Source: Thiotrichaceae bacterium
GTDB taxonomy: Bacteria; Pseudomonadota; Gammaproteobacteria; Beggiatoales; Beggiatoaceae
DNA: 45,007 nucleotides
Reading direction: 5' to 3'
Assembly (NCBI GenBank): GCA_011391085.1
Contig: JAABRD010000042.1
Coordinates: 1-45,007 of the forward strand
The notes below the pieces were generated by a model. The model saw nothing but the letters and a program-made list of their open reading frames with translations. It did no database searches and was not told the origin of the DNA. The position numbers and the translations under genes are program-made. Shown in pieces: positions 9,719 through 17,992 of this stretch (its first letter is position 1; each line of letters opens with the position of its first letter).

Positions 9719-11086
9719 TTAGTTTTTTTTCTTCTTAGGCCGTTGCCACCCAAACACCGTCTGTTGTTTCACCCGACTTAACGTCAACGCCTCCGGAGGC
9801 GTATCTTGAGTGATAGTCGCACCCGCACCAATGGTTGCACCTGCGCCGACTTTGACTGGGGCCACTAATTGAGTGTCAGAACCGATAAAAGCGCGGTCTC
9901 CTATAATCGTCTTATGCTTGTTAGCACCGTCATAGTTGCACGTAATCGTACCTGCGCCAATGTTCACTTCTTGACCGACTTCCGTGTCACCGATATAGCT
10001 AAGATGGTTAATTTTGGAATGGTTGGCAACCGTGGATTTTTTGATTTCGACAAAGTTACCAATATGCACATGTTCTGCTAACACGGTTTCAGGACGCAAC
10101 CTAGCAAACGGGCCAATACGAGAATGGTGACCAATGATAACATCTTCAATCACGCAGTTGGCAAAAATTTCGACATCGTCTCCAATCTGGGCGTTGCGTA
10201 TAACAGTATGAGGACCTATTTTAACACGATTGCCTAACGTGATGTTGCCTTCCAAGATGACATTGACATCAATGGTCACATCTCTTCCCGTTTGAATCGT
10301 GCCACGGAGGTCAAGACGGGCCTGGTCCCTTACCGTGACGCCATTTAACATCAGACGCTGAACTTGTTGAAGTTGGTAATAACGTTCCAACGTGGCCAAT
10401 TGCAAGCGGTCATTGACACCCATCACTTCATGCAGATGGTTAGGAATAGCCGTTTCAATCGTCACTTGTTCTTGCACGGCCAAGGCAATAATATCGGTCA
10501 AATAATATTCTCCTTGGGCATTCTGATTATTGAGTAACGTTAGCCAACGCCGTAAGCGGGTGGCAGGGGCAACGAGAATGCCGGTGTTCACTTCCTTAAT
10601 TTGTTTTTGGAGAGAGTCAGCATCTTTTTCTTCCACAATTCGTTCTACGTGACCTTGGGCATTGCGCACGATTCTACCATAACCGGTTGGATTGTCAAGT
10701 GTCACCGTGAGAAGGGCGAGACGATTAGTATCGGCTTGGGCGCAGAGATTTTTTAGAGTCATCGAATTGATGAGAGGAACATCACCATAGAGGACGAGTA
10801 CCAACGCCTCCTCAGCAATGTGAGGCATCGCTTGGGCAACGGCGTGACCAGTCCCCAGTTGCGGCGTTTGTGCCACCCATTGCACAGGTGCATTAGGAAG
10901 GGCCGCCCGCACTTGGTCTCCTCCATGACCATAAACAAGATAAATATCCTTTGGTTGAAGAGTCAAAGCGGTATCAATAACGTGAGAGACTAATGGTTTA
11001 TCGGCCAATAAATGCAAGACTTTGGGGAGGTCCGAATACATCCGTTTGCCTTGGCCGGCGGCGAGAATGATGATTGAGAGGTTCAT
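9719..11086 (-). CDS. glmU: Bifunctional N-acetylglucosamine-1-phosphate uridyltransferase / glucosamine-1-phosphate acetyltransferase
   Basis: GlmU acetylates glucosamine-1-phosphate and then uridylates it to UDP-GlcNAc, the precursor of peptidoglycan and lipid A. The N-terminal Rossmann-like domain opens with IILAAGQGKRMYSDLPKVLH (nucleotide loop) and contains VLYGDVPLI and VTLDNPTGYGRIVR. From about residue 250 there is a left-handed beta helix with hexapeptide turns, including IGNFVEIKKS, GAGTITCNYDGANKH and FIGSDTQLVAPV. The length of 455 residues matches the family (456 in E. coli). The protein ends with a Lys-rich tail. Its upstream region (11087-11523) has no gene. Confidence 0.97.
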   Translation of the reverse strand: MNLSIIILAAGQGKRMYSDLPKVLHLLADKPLVSHVIDTALTLQPKDIYLVYGHGGDQVRAALPNAPVQWVAQTPQLGTGHAVAQAMPHIAEEALVLVLYGDVPLINSMTLKNLCAQADTNRLALLTVTLDNPTGYGRIVRNAQGHVERIVEEKDADSLQKQIKEVNTGILVAPATRLRRWLTLLNNQNAQGEYYLTDIIALAVQEQVTIETAIPNHLHEVMGVNDRLQLATLERYYQLQQVQRLMLNGVTVRDQARLDLRGTIQTGRDVTIDVNVILEGNITLGNRVKIGPHTVIRNAQIGDDVEIFANCVIEDVIIGHHSRIGPFARLRPETVLAEHVHIGNFVEIKKSTVANHSKINHLSYIGDTEVGQEVNIGAGTITCNYDGANKHKTIIGDRAFIGSDTQLVAPVKVGAGATIGAGATITQDTPPEALTLSRVKQQTVFGWQRPKKKKN

Positions 11087-11456
11087 AGGGTAATGAATAA
11101 TGAGTTAATGAATAATGATGGGTAGTGAGGCAATGTCGGTGATATGTCTGAACTTTGATTAGAATGATTTTCAGATGAACTATGATTAGTAAAATCTTCT
11201 TATCAGAGTCCTCATTTAATCCTCTCAATCAGAGTTCCAGACCGACGCGAAACCGTGCGTTATTTCACCCAGTTGCATCACTACCTAATGATGGTTGATT
11301 AGATGTTGTAGATGAGATTGTATTATATCTGTCATTCGTTGTAAACAAAAATGAAATTGAATCTGTTGTCGTCATAATTAAACCTGACAGGTCTAACAGA
11401 CCTGTCAGGTTTGCTGGCATGGTTATAGCCCTCTTAAAAATTGTTTAACCAAATCC
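11087..11456. repeat. Gene-free spacer with an ACCTGACAGGTCT palindrome
   Basis: AACCTGACAGGTCT (11381-11394) and AGACCTGTCAGGTT (11398-11411) form a perfect 14-bp stem with a 3-base loop, related to the palindromes at 36919-36949 and 36986-37018. A GTTGCATCACTACC unit (about 11273-11286) belongs to the family repeated at 22953-23111. Otherwise the spacer is AT-rich and non-coding. Confidence 0.75.
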
Positions 11457-11485
11457 TTGCCAAACTAAACAGTAAGAGGTATAAT
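11457..11485 (+). promoter_or_regulatory. Strong sigma-70-type promoter of the chaperone operon
   Basis: TTGCCA (11457-11462) and a perfect TATAAT (11480-11485) are separated by exactly 17 bp. The start of transcription would be near 11492, about 68 bases before the first ATG (11560). No sigma-32-like heat-shock box was seen. Confidence 0.7.
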
Positions 11486-11559
11486 AATTAAAATGTAACT
11501 AAATCTTTATTGCCCTCTCGTTTTTGCGAGGAAATTTAGAAATATCTGGAGATAAACTT

Positions 11560-12189
11560 ATGAACACACCCTTTGATGATACCTTACAATCTTTATTTGA
11601 TTCCAGCCTCTCCGCAATGCCAGAGACACCGACTTTTGGTCAAGATTTTCATACCAGTAGCCCGTTTGATGACTCTCATTCATTTGCCCAGACCTATCAA
11701 ACTGAGCATTTTTCTCAAGAGAATCATTGGAATAACGCCGCTTTTCACAGTGCGCCTGAACATTCCTTGAGTCAGGACATTGATTCCCTGCTAAATGGTA
11801 GTGATTATTCAGATAATTCTAATGATTTGAATGCAACTAATTTTACGATGCCTACTTTTCAGCATCATCCTCACTATCATGCGCCGCATGAGCATTTTCA
11901 AGTGCCTTCTTCTTATGAGGGAGAACTTCAGCACGTTGCCTCTTCAGAAAGTCATACTTTTCATAGTTCTCTTGATGTTAATGTATCAGGCAATATCAAT
12001 CATCACCACCGTTGGGTTGATCCGAATAATTCTTATGCTGGTAGCAGTGATGCTGGTAGCAGTTATAGCAATGCCCCTTCTTCTAACACAGATAGCAATT
12101 GTGTAGATGCCAATGGCGATGGACAGTGTGATTCTGGTGGTAGTAGTAGTTGTGGAGATGGGGGGAGTTGCGGGAGTAGTGACAACTAA
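11560..12189 (+). CDS. Ser/His/Asn-rich low-complexity protein with Ca-binding-like loop and Cys/Gly tail
   Basis: A 209-residue, probably disordered protein of unknown function. It begins MNTPFDDTLQSLFDSSLSAM and contains repeated SSPFDDSH/SFAQTYQ-like Ser-Asp-Phe segments and a His-rich stretch (FQHHPHYHAPHEHFQV, about residues 105-120). Near the end is CVDANGDGQCDSGG, an EF-hand or thrombospondin-3-like acidic loop, followed by SSSCGDGGSCGSSDN. ATG 11560 has GGAGA seven bases upstream; an earlier in-frame start at 11524 has no ribosome site. There is no signal peptide. It is the first gene after the strong promoter and 88 bp ahead of the coiled-coil gene. Binding of metal ions or acting as a client/scaffold of the chaperone are possible. 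Confidence 0.75.
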   Translation: MNTPFDDTLQSLFDSSLSAMPETPTFGQDFHTSSPFDDSHSFAQTYQTEHFSQENHWNNAAFHSAPEHSLSQDIDSLLNGSDYSDNSNDLNATNFTMPTFQHHPHYHAPHEHFQVPSSYEGELQHVASSESHTFHSSLDVNVSGNINHHHRWVDPNNSYAGSSDAGSSYSNAPSSNTDSNCVDANGDGQCDSGGSSSCGDGGSCGSSDN

Positions 12190-12277
12190 TGTGGGACTTC
12201 ATGTCTATAAGACTGTGCCTAAAATAGTTGGAGATGCTACCAACCTACTTGTTGACAGTTTATGTTGACAGTTTATA

Positions 12278-14098
12278 ATGGAAAACTTTATGAAAGCGTT
12301 ACCATCGCCAAATCAACCCAAAGGTATGTGGCAGAAAGTAAAAGATGGCTTCAAAGCACTATTTTTTCCGCATGTTTATACCGCCGATTCTCAAAGAGAT
12401 AATATAGAAAGGCAAATAGTTGCCAACTATGATTTGCAACAGAGATTACAGGAAAATACTCAACATTTCCAGTCTCAAGTGGAAAAAAATCGGATGCAAT
12501 TTGATGCGGAGAAATTGAAATACCAGTTGGAAGTTAATGCCGATTTGCAATACAGTTTGCAAGCTAATTCTCAACGTTTTCAAGCACAATTGGAAGAAAG
12601 CCGTCAGCGATTTGAATTGACTAGACTGAAAATTCAACATTTCATGCAGTTGGAAGCGCAAGCACATCAGTCCAGGGAAAATCAACTGAATCGGGAGCAT
12701 CAATCTCATGAAAATCAGTTGAATCGAGAGTTTCAAGCCGAACTCTCGATATATATGAAAAAATTAGACCAGGCCATGATGCAAGAGAAAATGGCGTTTG
12801 ATTTATTCCTTTTTGAGGAGCGGAAAAAATTAGATTTGGAAATGCGTGATGCTACGCATAATTTCCAATTGAAATTGGCGGTTATTCAGGGACAAATTGT
12901 TCGTCAAACTGAAGAGTATAAACGTACTTTAGAACGTTATCCGTGGGGATTGCCGCCGTCGACGATTTTAGGAATTTATAGCAAATATCGAGATCGTAGT
13001 AAACCAGTACCACCTTTGGTGATTATTTCACCGCCAACGCTTGAGTATGACCGATTTGCTAATGCGCCTTCGTTTGGTCTTCCTAAAATAGAAAAGAGAT
13101 TGGCAGAGGATATAAGAACCTTTTTAGATAGATATTATCCCCTCGATGACAATCTGAGACCCGCTCACTTCATTGGAGGCATTTGGGAAACAAAGGCGCG
13201 TCATAGTGAGAATGCGGTAATATTGTTGTTTTCCATGTTTTCTTCCATACCTACATTGATTTTTGAATGTGAAACAGAAGAGAATTTTTTGAATTTTCGG
13301 GTAGCTTCATGGGATATAGGACAAGAGACCTACAAGTACAAATCTATTTTGTCTGAATTCAATTGCACCGAATTTTTGTATGAAGTAGCCAAATTTCAGG
13401 CACGCGCGTGGCGAGACCAAAAAACTAAATTACTACAAAAAGGTCGTAGTGCTGAAGAATTGAAAAAACTAGGAGGTGATGATGAACTGAATTTAGGAAG
13501 TTTGGAGAATGAAGAAGGATTGGAAAGAGATGGTTATGAAGGCTTCTTGAATTACAAGATTACACCTAAAGCCGTTCAAGAGTTAGTCAAACATCTTAGA
13601 GTTTTACACTGCATATTCATTGGGTTAGCGTTGGACGAATATTATTTTATGCGTTACAACGTTGGTTTGCAATTACCGAGTGTGGTCGGTTCACTCATTG
13701 ACGATTTGCCTGATTACGAACGACTCAATTTGTTAGAAGTGGTTACGACTTACTACAAGAAGTTCTATGAAGTTTTGAAGGAACAAGACTCGCCGTTTTT
13801 ACCTGAGTTTGGTTTAGACGTAGTTGCAGGGTTAGTAGGTACAGCGGATAAACCTTGGCTTGAGGAGATGCTGAAAAATTCCATGAGGGCTTGGCTAAAA
13901 TTAAGAAAGGTGCAGCCTCATAAAAAAATGGATTTATTGGGCACAATGAAACCGCTTTGGGCCAGGGAATATGACGAAAAATATGCGAAACAATTGCATC
14001 AGTGTTTCGTTGCCATTGGAGACAGTCATTCTGCTGAACAAGTTGACCGTATTTTAGAACAGTGGCGGAGTGCTAAAATTAAAGAAATTACTTGGTAG
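12278..14098 (+). CDS. Large coiled-coil protein of unknown family (606 aa)
   Basis: I do not recognise a named family. Residues about 40-220 form a long coiled coil rich in Gln, Glu, Arg and Asn with internal repeats (SRENQLNREH / SHENQLNREF; LQENTQHFQSQVEKNRMQF / LQANSQRFQAQLEESRQRF). This is followed by a conserved-looking globular part starting YPWGLPPSTILGIYSKYRD and including HFIGGIWETKARHSENAVIL, then helical segments to the C-terminus. The N-terminus has an amphipathic WQKVKDGFKALFFPH segment that might touch a membrane. The start may be 12278 or the ATG at 12290. It lies 45 bp from a toxin-antitoxin pair and then the Hsp70-like gene, so it is a likely partner or client adaptor of that chaperone. 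Confidence 0.85.
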   Translation: MENFMKALPSPNQPKGMWQKVKDGFKALFFPHVYTADSQRDNIERQIVANYDLQQRLQENTQHFQSQVEKNRMQFDAEKLKYQLEVNADLQYSLQANSQRFQAQLEESRQRFELTRLKIQHFMQLEAQAHQSRENQLNREHQSHENQLNREFQAELSIYMKKLDQAMMQEKMAFDLFLFEERKKLDLEMRDATHNFQLKLAVIQGQIVRQTEEYKRTLERYPWGLPPSTILGIYSKYRDRSKPVPPLVIISPPTLEYDRFANAPSFGLPKIEKRLAEDIRTFLDRYYPLDDNLRPAHFIGGIWETKARHSENAVILLFSMFSSIPTLIFECETEENFLNFRVASWDIGQETYKYKSILSEFNCTEFLYEVAKFQARAWRDQKTKLLQKGRSAEELKKLGGDDELNLGSLENEEGLERDGYEGFLNYKITPKAVQELVKHLRVLHCIFIGLALDEYYFMRYNVGLQLPSVVGSLIDDLPDYERLNLLEVVTTYYKKFYEVLKEQDSPFLPEFGLDVVAGLVGTADKPWLEEMLKNSMRAWLKLRKVQPHKKMDLLGTMKPLWAREYDEKYAKQLHQCFVAIGDSHSAEQVDRILEQWRSAKIKEITW

Positions 14099-14127
14099 CG
14101 GAGTGTTTTGTTAATGAGAAGAACTTT

Positions 14128-14382
14128 ATGATTGATTATAAAAAACGGATTACTCTGGAACCTGGCAAACGCTCAGGTCAACCTTGTATTCGTGGTTTGA
14201 GGATAACGGTTTATGATGTTCTCAATATGTTGGCGAATGAGATGAACATTGCGGAAATCATTGATGATTTTCCAGAATTAACGTCAGCAGACGTGTTGGC
14301 TTGTTTGGCTTATGCGGCTGATAAAGAGCGTCGAATTGCGGTAGTTTATGGCACTGAATATGAAACTGAAGCTGTTGTTTGA
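14128..14382 (+). CDS. DUF433 antitoxin-like protein
   Basis: An 84-residue member of the DUF433 (PF04255) type, recognised from ITLEPGKRSGQPCIRGLRIT followed by VYDVLNMLANEMNIAEII and the helix-turn-helix end DFPELTSADVLACLAYAAD. DUF433 proteins are DNA-binding partners of PIN-like DUF5615 proteins. I choose ATG 14128, preceded by GAGAAG, because it gives the family's normal N-terminus. The next gene starts inside its last 23 bases. The pair sits in the middle of the chaperone operon on the same strand. Confidence 0.85.
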   Translation: MIDYKKRITLEPGKRSGQPCIRGLRITVYDVLNMLANEMNIAEIIDDFPELTSADVLACLAYAADKERRIAVVYGTEYETEAVV

Positions 14383-14707
14383 TGAAAACATCTCGTATAA
14401 ACTTTGTCAACGTTTGGCTGATATTTTTCCTGATTCGAAACATATCAAGGCATTCCAACTAGAGAAACGGGATGATATTCAAATCTGGGCATTTGCCAAG
14501 CGTGAAGATTTTATCGTCGTTACTCAAGATTCTGATTTTAACGATATTTCGACTCTACGCGGCTTTCCTCCTTATGTCATTTGGTTAAGAACCGGCAATG
14601 CCAAAGTCATGGAAATTGAGAAGGTGCTGAGGCAACACTATCAAAACATCGTTGAAATCGTAGCAACGGGAAAACAGGGTGTAATAGAAATTAACTCATC
14701 TCATTGA
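14360..14707 (+). CDS. DUF5615 PIN-like toxin
   Basis: A 115-residue PIN-like ribonuclease candidate. KLLFDENISYKLCQRLADIF carries the first acidic residues (DEN), and EDFIVVTQDSDFNDISTLRG the second acidic cluster, both as in DUF5615 (Mut7-C/PIN-like) proteins. WLRTGN and a C-terminal helix complete the fold. The start ATG 14360 lies within the DUF433 gene, giving the overlap usual for these modules. Nine bases separate it from the Hsp70-like gene, so it shares the operon's transcript. Confidence 0.83.
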   Translation: MKLKLLFDENISYKLCQRLADIFPDSKHIKAFQLEKRDDIQIWAFAKREDFIVVTQDSDFNDISTLRGFPPYVIWLRTGNAKVMEIEKVLRQHYQNIVEIVATGKQGVIEINSSH

Positions 14708-14715
14708 GGTAAAAT

Positions 14716-16446
14716 ATGGCATTTGATGACAAATCAATTCGAGTCGTAGTGGGCATTGACTTTGGCACTTCACGTTCGGGCTATGCGTATGCGTTTCTGG
14801 ATGACAAAAAGATTATCCCTAGAATGCAATGGCATGGGCAAGGTTTTCCTTACGTCAAGACGTTGACCCAGATTCTTTATTCACCCGATCGCAAACAAAA
14901 GTGGTGGGGCTATGAAGCCAGAATGGAGTTGGCTGAAAAACGTAAAACTCAAGAAGCGAAGAGTTATCACTTTTTTGAACGCTTCAAAATGACGTTGCGG
15001 GAAAGTCAAGATAGAACTTCAGAAGGACCGCGCATTACGAGTAGTGCGGGCGAAAAATTTCTGGCGGTGGATGTTATTGCAGACTATCTGCGTTTTCTTA
15101 AAGACTTCGCCTGGAAAGACATCCAAGAAGCCACCAGTGGGCATGTGAAAGACAATGAAATCCGCTGGTGTTTAACTGTGCCTGCGATATGGACCGATGC
15201 TGATAAGCAATTAATGCGTCGTGCTGCACAGAAAGCGGGTATCATTGGCACTTCTGAAGAGGAAGCGGAACGGTTGTTTTTGGCGTTAGAACCTGAAGCC
15301 GCTGCGATGTACTGCCAAGAAAAAGACCAGCATCAGTTGCCCGAAGGAACTCACTTTATGGTAGTAGATTCTGGAGGAGGTACGGTGGATATTACCGTGC
15401 ATGAGGTGTTAGCGGGAAAGAAATTGAAAGAAGTGGTACAGGGAACGGGTGGTGCCTACGGTTCAACTTATGTGGATAGATATTTCTTAGAAAACTTTTT
15501 AGCCAAGAAGTTAACTAGCGAAGTGTTGGAACGTTATCATAAGGAAGAACCGGTAGATTTTCTACAAATGATGGAAGATTGGGAAACTGCCAAATGCAAC
15601 CATGATCCGAGTAAAGAACGTCATTTTCCCATTCGCGTGAAACTTTACAGGGTACTAAAGGATTGCCCTGAAGTTTTAGAACAACTTGCAGATGAACAAG
15701 ATGGAGAAGATGAAAGTATTTATCTCTCACCTGAAACCATGCAACAGATTTTTAAATCCACCTTGAATGGGTTGGTTCAGGAGGTACATAAGCAATTTGA
15801 GAAATTAGGTAATAAAGGTTGTGATATTATGTACTTGGTGGGCGGTTTTTCGACTTCACTTTTATTACAGGAACGGCTTCGTCAAGAATTTGGTAATAAA
15901 GTCAAAAAGATTGTGATTCCGTCTGCACCTGGGGCAGCCATTGTTGAAGGTGCGGTGGCTTTTGGAATTGACCCTTCTATTCGTTCAAGGGTGAGTCGAT
16001 TGACTTATGGAGCGGCTTGTTGCGAGGAATTTGAATCAGGCAGAGACCCAATTGGTAAAAAGTTTTGGGCAGAAGACAAAAACAAATATTACTGTCATAA
16101 CCGCTTTACGGTTTTTGTCGAAGCGGGTGATGAAATTGGGATTGATGAGAAGGTTACACGTACATACGTTCCTATAGAGAAAAATCAGAAAGAAATGCCA
16201 CTTGAGTTCTATGCCGCCAAGAAACTTCACCCTAGATATATAGATGAACAAGGGGTTACTGAAACTGGAAAATTGACTATTACACGGTCTGATACCACCA
16301 GTGGGCTTGACTGGAATGTAGAAGTGACAATGTACTTTGGAGGTACCGAAATTCAGGTGACCGCAAAAGATGTTAAAACTGGTAAGACAGAAAAGACTTC
16401 TTTGCGCTTTTCTTCTACTTATTCTCGTGAACTGATTGAGGAGTGA
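14716..16446 (+). CDS. HSPA12-like Hsp70 family ATPase
   Basis: A 576-residue actin-fold ATPase. VVVGIDFGTSRSGYAYAF (residues 10-27) is the phosphate-1 loop, MVVDSGGGTVDITVHEV (215-231) phosphate-2, and IMYLVGGFSTSLLLQERL (371-388) the adenosine motif. WCLTVPAIWTDADKQLMRRA and LALEPEAAAMYC are characteristic of the HSPA12 branch and not of DnaK, which has a longer substrate-binding domain with a helical lid. The last 130 residues here form a short beta-rich part with no lid. The gene follows the DUF5615 gene by 9 bp and is followed at once by a small protein and a GrpE-like coiled-coil protein, suggesting a dedicated chaperone set. No DnaJ-like gene is present in the window. Confidence 0.88.
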   Translation: MAFDDKSIRVVVGIDFGTSRSGYAYAFLDDKKIIPRMQWHGQGFPYVKTLTQILYSPDRKQKWWGYEARMELAEKRKTQEAKSYHFFERFKMTLRESQDRTSEGPRITSSAGEKFLAVDVIADYLRFLKDFAWKDIQEATSGHVKDNEIRWCLTVPAIWTDADKQLMRRAAQKAGIIGTSEEEAERLFLALEPEAAAMYCQEKDQHQLPEGTHFMVVDSGGGTVDITVHEVLAGKKLKEVVQGTGGAYGSTYVDRYFLENFLAKKLTSEVLERYHKEEPVDFLQMMEDWETAKCNHDPSKERHFPIRVKLYRVLKDCPEVLEQLADEQDGEDESIYLSPETMQQIFKSTLNGLVQEVHKQFEKLGNKGCDIMYLVGGFSTSLLLQERLRQEFGNKVKKIVIPSAPGAAIVEGAVAFGIDPSIRSRVSRLTYGAACCEEFESGRDPIGKKFWAEDKNKYYCHNRFTVFVEAGDEIGIDEKVTRTYVPIEKNQKEMPLEFYAAKKLHPRYIDEQGVTETGKLTITRSDTTSGLDWNVEVTMYFGGTEIQVTAKDVKTGKTEKTSLRFSSTYSRELIEE

Positions 16447-16451
16447 TTGTC

Positions 16452-16631
16452 ATGAGTGAACCAATTCAACAAAATCAAGGTGGTAAAGAAGAACCGGAGA
16501 GTCGGCAAAAAAGTGCTGACCAACAAAATGGGCAAGGGGAAAATTTGCCAGAAAAAAACAACAGTAATCAGTCCCCTACAGCACCATTGACCAGCTTTAG
16601 CCAGGGGGCAACCCAATATGGGAAGTGGTAA
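16452..16631 (+). CDS. Small Gln/Asn/Glu-rich disordered protein (59 aa)
   Basis: The product MSEPIQQNQGGKEEPESRQK and onward is hydrophilic and almost certainly disordered. GAGGAG (16438-16443) eight bases upstream supports ATG 16452. Its end overlaps the start of the next gene by 14 bp. Because the next protein also opens with a disordered GSGNGPGD stretch, the two could be one protein separated by a frameshift. The AGGGGG ahead of ATG 16618 favours two separate genes. Confidence 0.55.
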   Translation: MSEPIQQNQGGKEEPESRQKSADQQNGQGENLPEKNNSNQSPTAPLTSFSQGATQYGKW

Positions 16632-17823
16632 TGGACCTGGTGATTGCAATTCTGATTCTGCTTATGATGCAAAAATTATGGAATTGGAGAAACAACTTCG
16701 GCAGTCAACACAAAAAATTGCCGAGTTGGAAGGACAAGTTCGGCAGTCGAAGCAAGAAACTCAACAACATGACCAAGAGATTAAGCAGCTCCGCCGAATT
16801 GAACAGGAGTATAACAACATCATTGGACAGAGTAAGCATAATTATCACACTCATATCAAAAACTGGTGGAGTAAGCTATACCAAGCACTCAAGATAAATA
16901 GCACTTACGATTACGATACCCAGAATTTGCAAGAAGTGCGAAAATATCCAGAAGATATTATCAATTTGCTTCGTGAAATTCAATGGGAAGAAGAAAAGCA
17001 AAGGGATAGTTTGTTCAATTGGTCCTCAAAAAAGGACGCAGAAATAGCAAAATTGAAAGAGCTAAACCTGTCTCTCAAAGCCCAGCTACAAAAAAAGGAA
17101 GAGCGAATAAGAGACCTAGAAAAGATAGAGGCAGATTATTCCTCTATCAAAAAGGAAAACGACGACCTGAACTCCAGATACAACAGAGTGCTAACAGAAA
17201 TCACTGCCCTCAAAACTGGTGGTGCCAGTGCGCCCCAACACGAGGCTCTGTACACAGCATTTAAGGAGTTGAAAGACCAGGAGTTTAAAGAACTCAGCAA
17301 CAAGATTTTCAAATTGCGTTCTCAATGTAATCCAGACGCTAAAGCAGAACGCAAGTTGGAAACTGCGAAAATACGGTCTAAACTTGCTGAAGCCGTTTTA
17401 ATGGGGGTGGTGGAAATCAGTAAAGAAGGCAATATTACTGAGAGAGATATTACAAAACTTAGCAAAAGTGTGTTGGGTAAATTCGTCATGTATTTTGCTA
17501 GTTGTGGTTGCCGAGATATTGAAAAAAAGTTTCCCGCTGAAGCAAAGGAAATTGAGGAAAGTATTAAACGCATAACCAAGAAAGCACTCAAGTTGGTAAA
17601 TGACATCGTTCACGCTTCACCACCAGGAACGTTATTGTGGTATGAAAAAGAAGAGGGAGTGGAATTTAATCCCGAAGAACACGAAGTGCTACTGGGCTGT
17701 GCTGAATGGGGCAAAATAGAGTTCACCGTGTATCCTGGGTATGCGGTTTATGAAGGAGATGCCAAGAGAAGACGGATTTTTGAAAAGGCGACGGTTTTTA
17801 CTGCTTTAGAGAAAAGGACTTGA
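16618..17823 (+). CDS. Coiled-coil protein with GrpE-like C-terminal domain
   Basis: A 401-residue protein. Residues about 18-215 are a long, charged coiled coil; 225-335 are helical; 350-398 read FNPEEHEVLLGCAEWGKIEF, then TVYPGYAVYEGD and FEKATVFT. The order F(D/N)P-x2-HE, G, PGY, R, KA-x-V matches the beta-wing of GrpE nucleotide-exchange factors, and a long helical stalk before it is also GrpE-like, though much longer here. Coming directly after an Hsp70-family gene, a nucleotide-exchange role for that ATPase is a reasonable inference. The TGA stop (17821-17823) is the first three bases of a 113-bp degenerate copy of a related GrpE-like tail, so this gene's end abuts, and may be joined onto, an older gene. 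Confidence 0.75.
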   Translation: MGSGNGPGDCNSDSAYDAKIMELEKQLRQSTQKIAELEGQVRQSKQETQQHDQEIKQLRRIEQEYNNIIGQSKHNYHTHIKNWWSKLYQALKINSTYDYDTQNLQEVRKYPEDIINLLREIQWEEEKQRDSLFNWSSKKDAEIAKLKELNLSLKAQLQKKEERIRDLEKIEADYSSIKKENDDLNSRYNRVLTEITALKTGGASAPQHEALYTAFKELKDQEFKELSNKIFKLRSQCNPDAKAERKLETAKIRSKLAEAVLMGVVEISKEGNITERDITKLSKSVLGKFVMYFASCGCRDIEKKFPAEAKEIEESIKRITKKALKLVNDIVHASPPGTLLWYEKEEGVEFNPEEHEVLLGCAEWGKIEFTVYPGYAVYEGDAKRRRIFEKATVFTALEKRT

Positions 17824-17933
17824 CGTTGCCACAGGGTGCCAAAAGGAGGGGATTGTCAAATTCACGTTGGCGCTGGGGGTGCGGTCGGGGTATCAACTGT
17901 TGATGAAGCCGGTGCTGTTTACAGAAGTGAAAC
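17821..17933 (+). pseudogene. GrpE-like tail remnant, copy 1
   Basis: In frame from 17822 it reads DVATGCQKEGIVKFTLALGV, then RSGYQLLMKPVLFTEVK. This is the same kind of beta-wing as the end of the preceding intact gene but from a different paralogue. At the DNA level it is nearly identical to 20229-20352. It lacks any N-terminal part. The frame runs on without a stop into the antitoxin gene at 17993. Confidence 0.75.
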
Positions 17934-17992
17934 TCAGTGTTCAAAGTGCGTTTGTATGGTTTTATTATTTTTTTCTGAAAAGGAAATACATT

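Noticed and set aside
9511-9753. Longer N-terminus for pyrD
   Set aside because: The extra residues are encoded by palindromic repeats between glmU and pyrD, and ATG 9510 gives the normal class 2 start and length.
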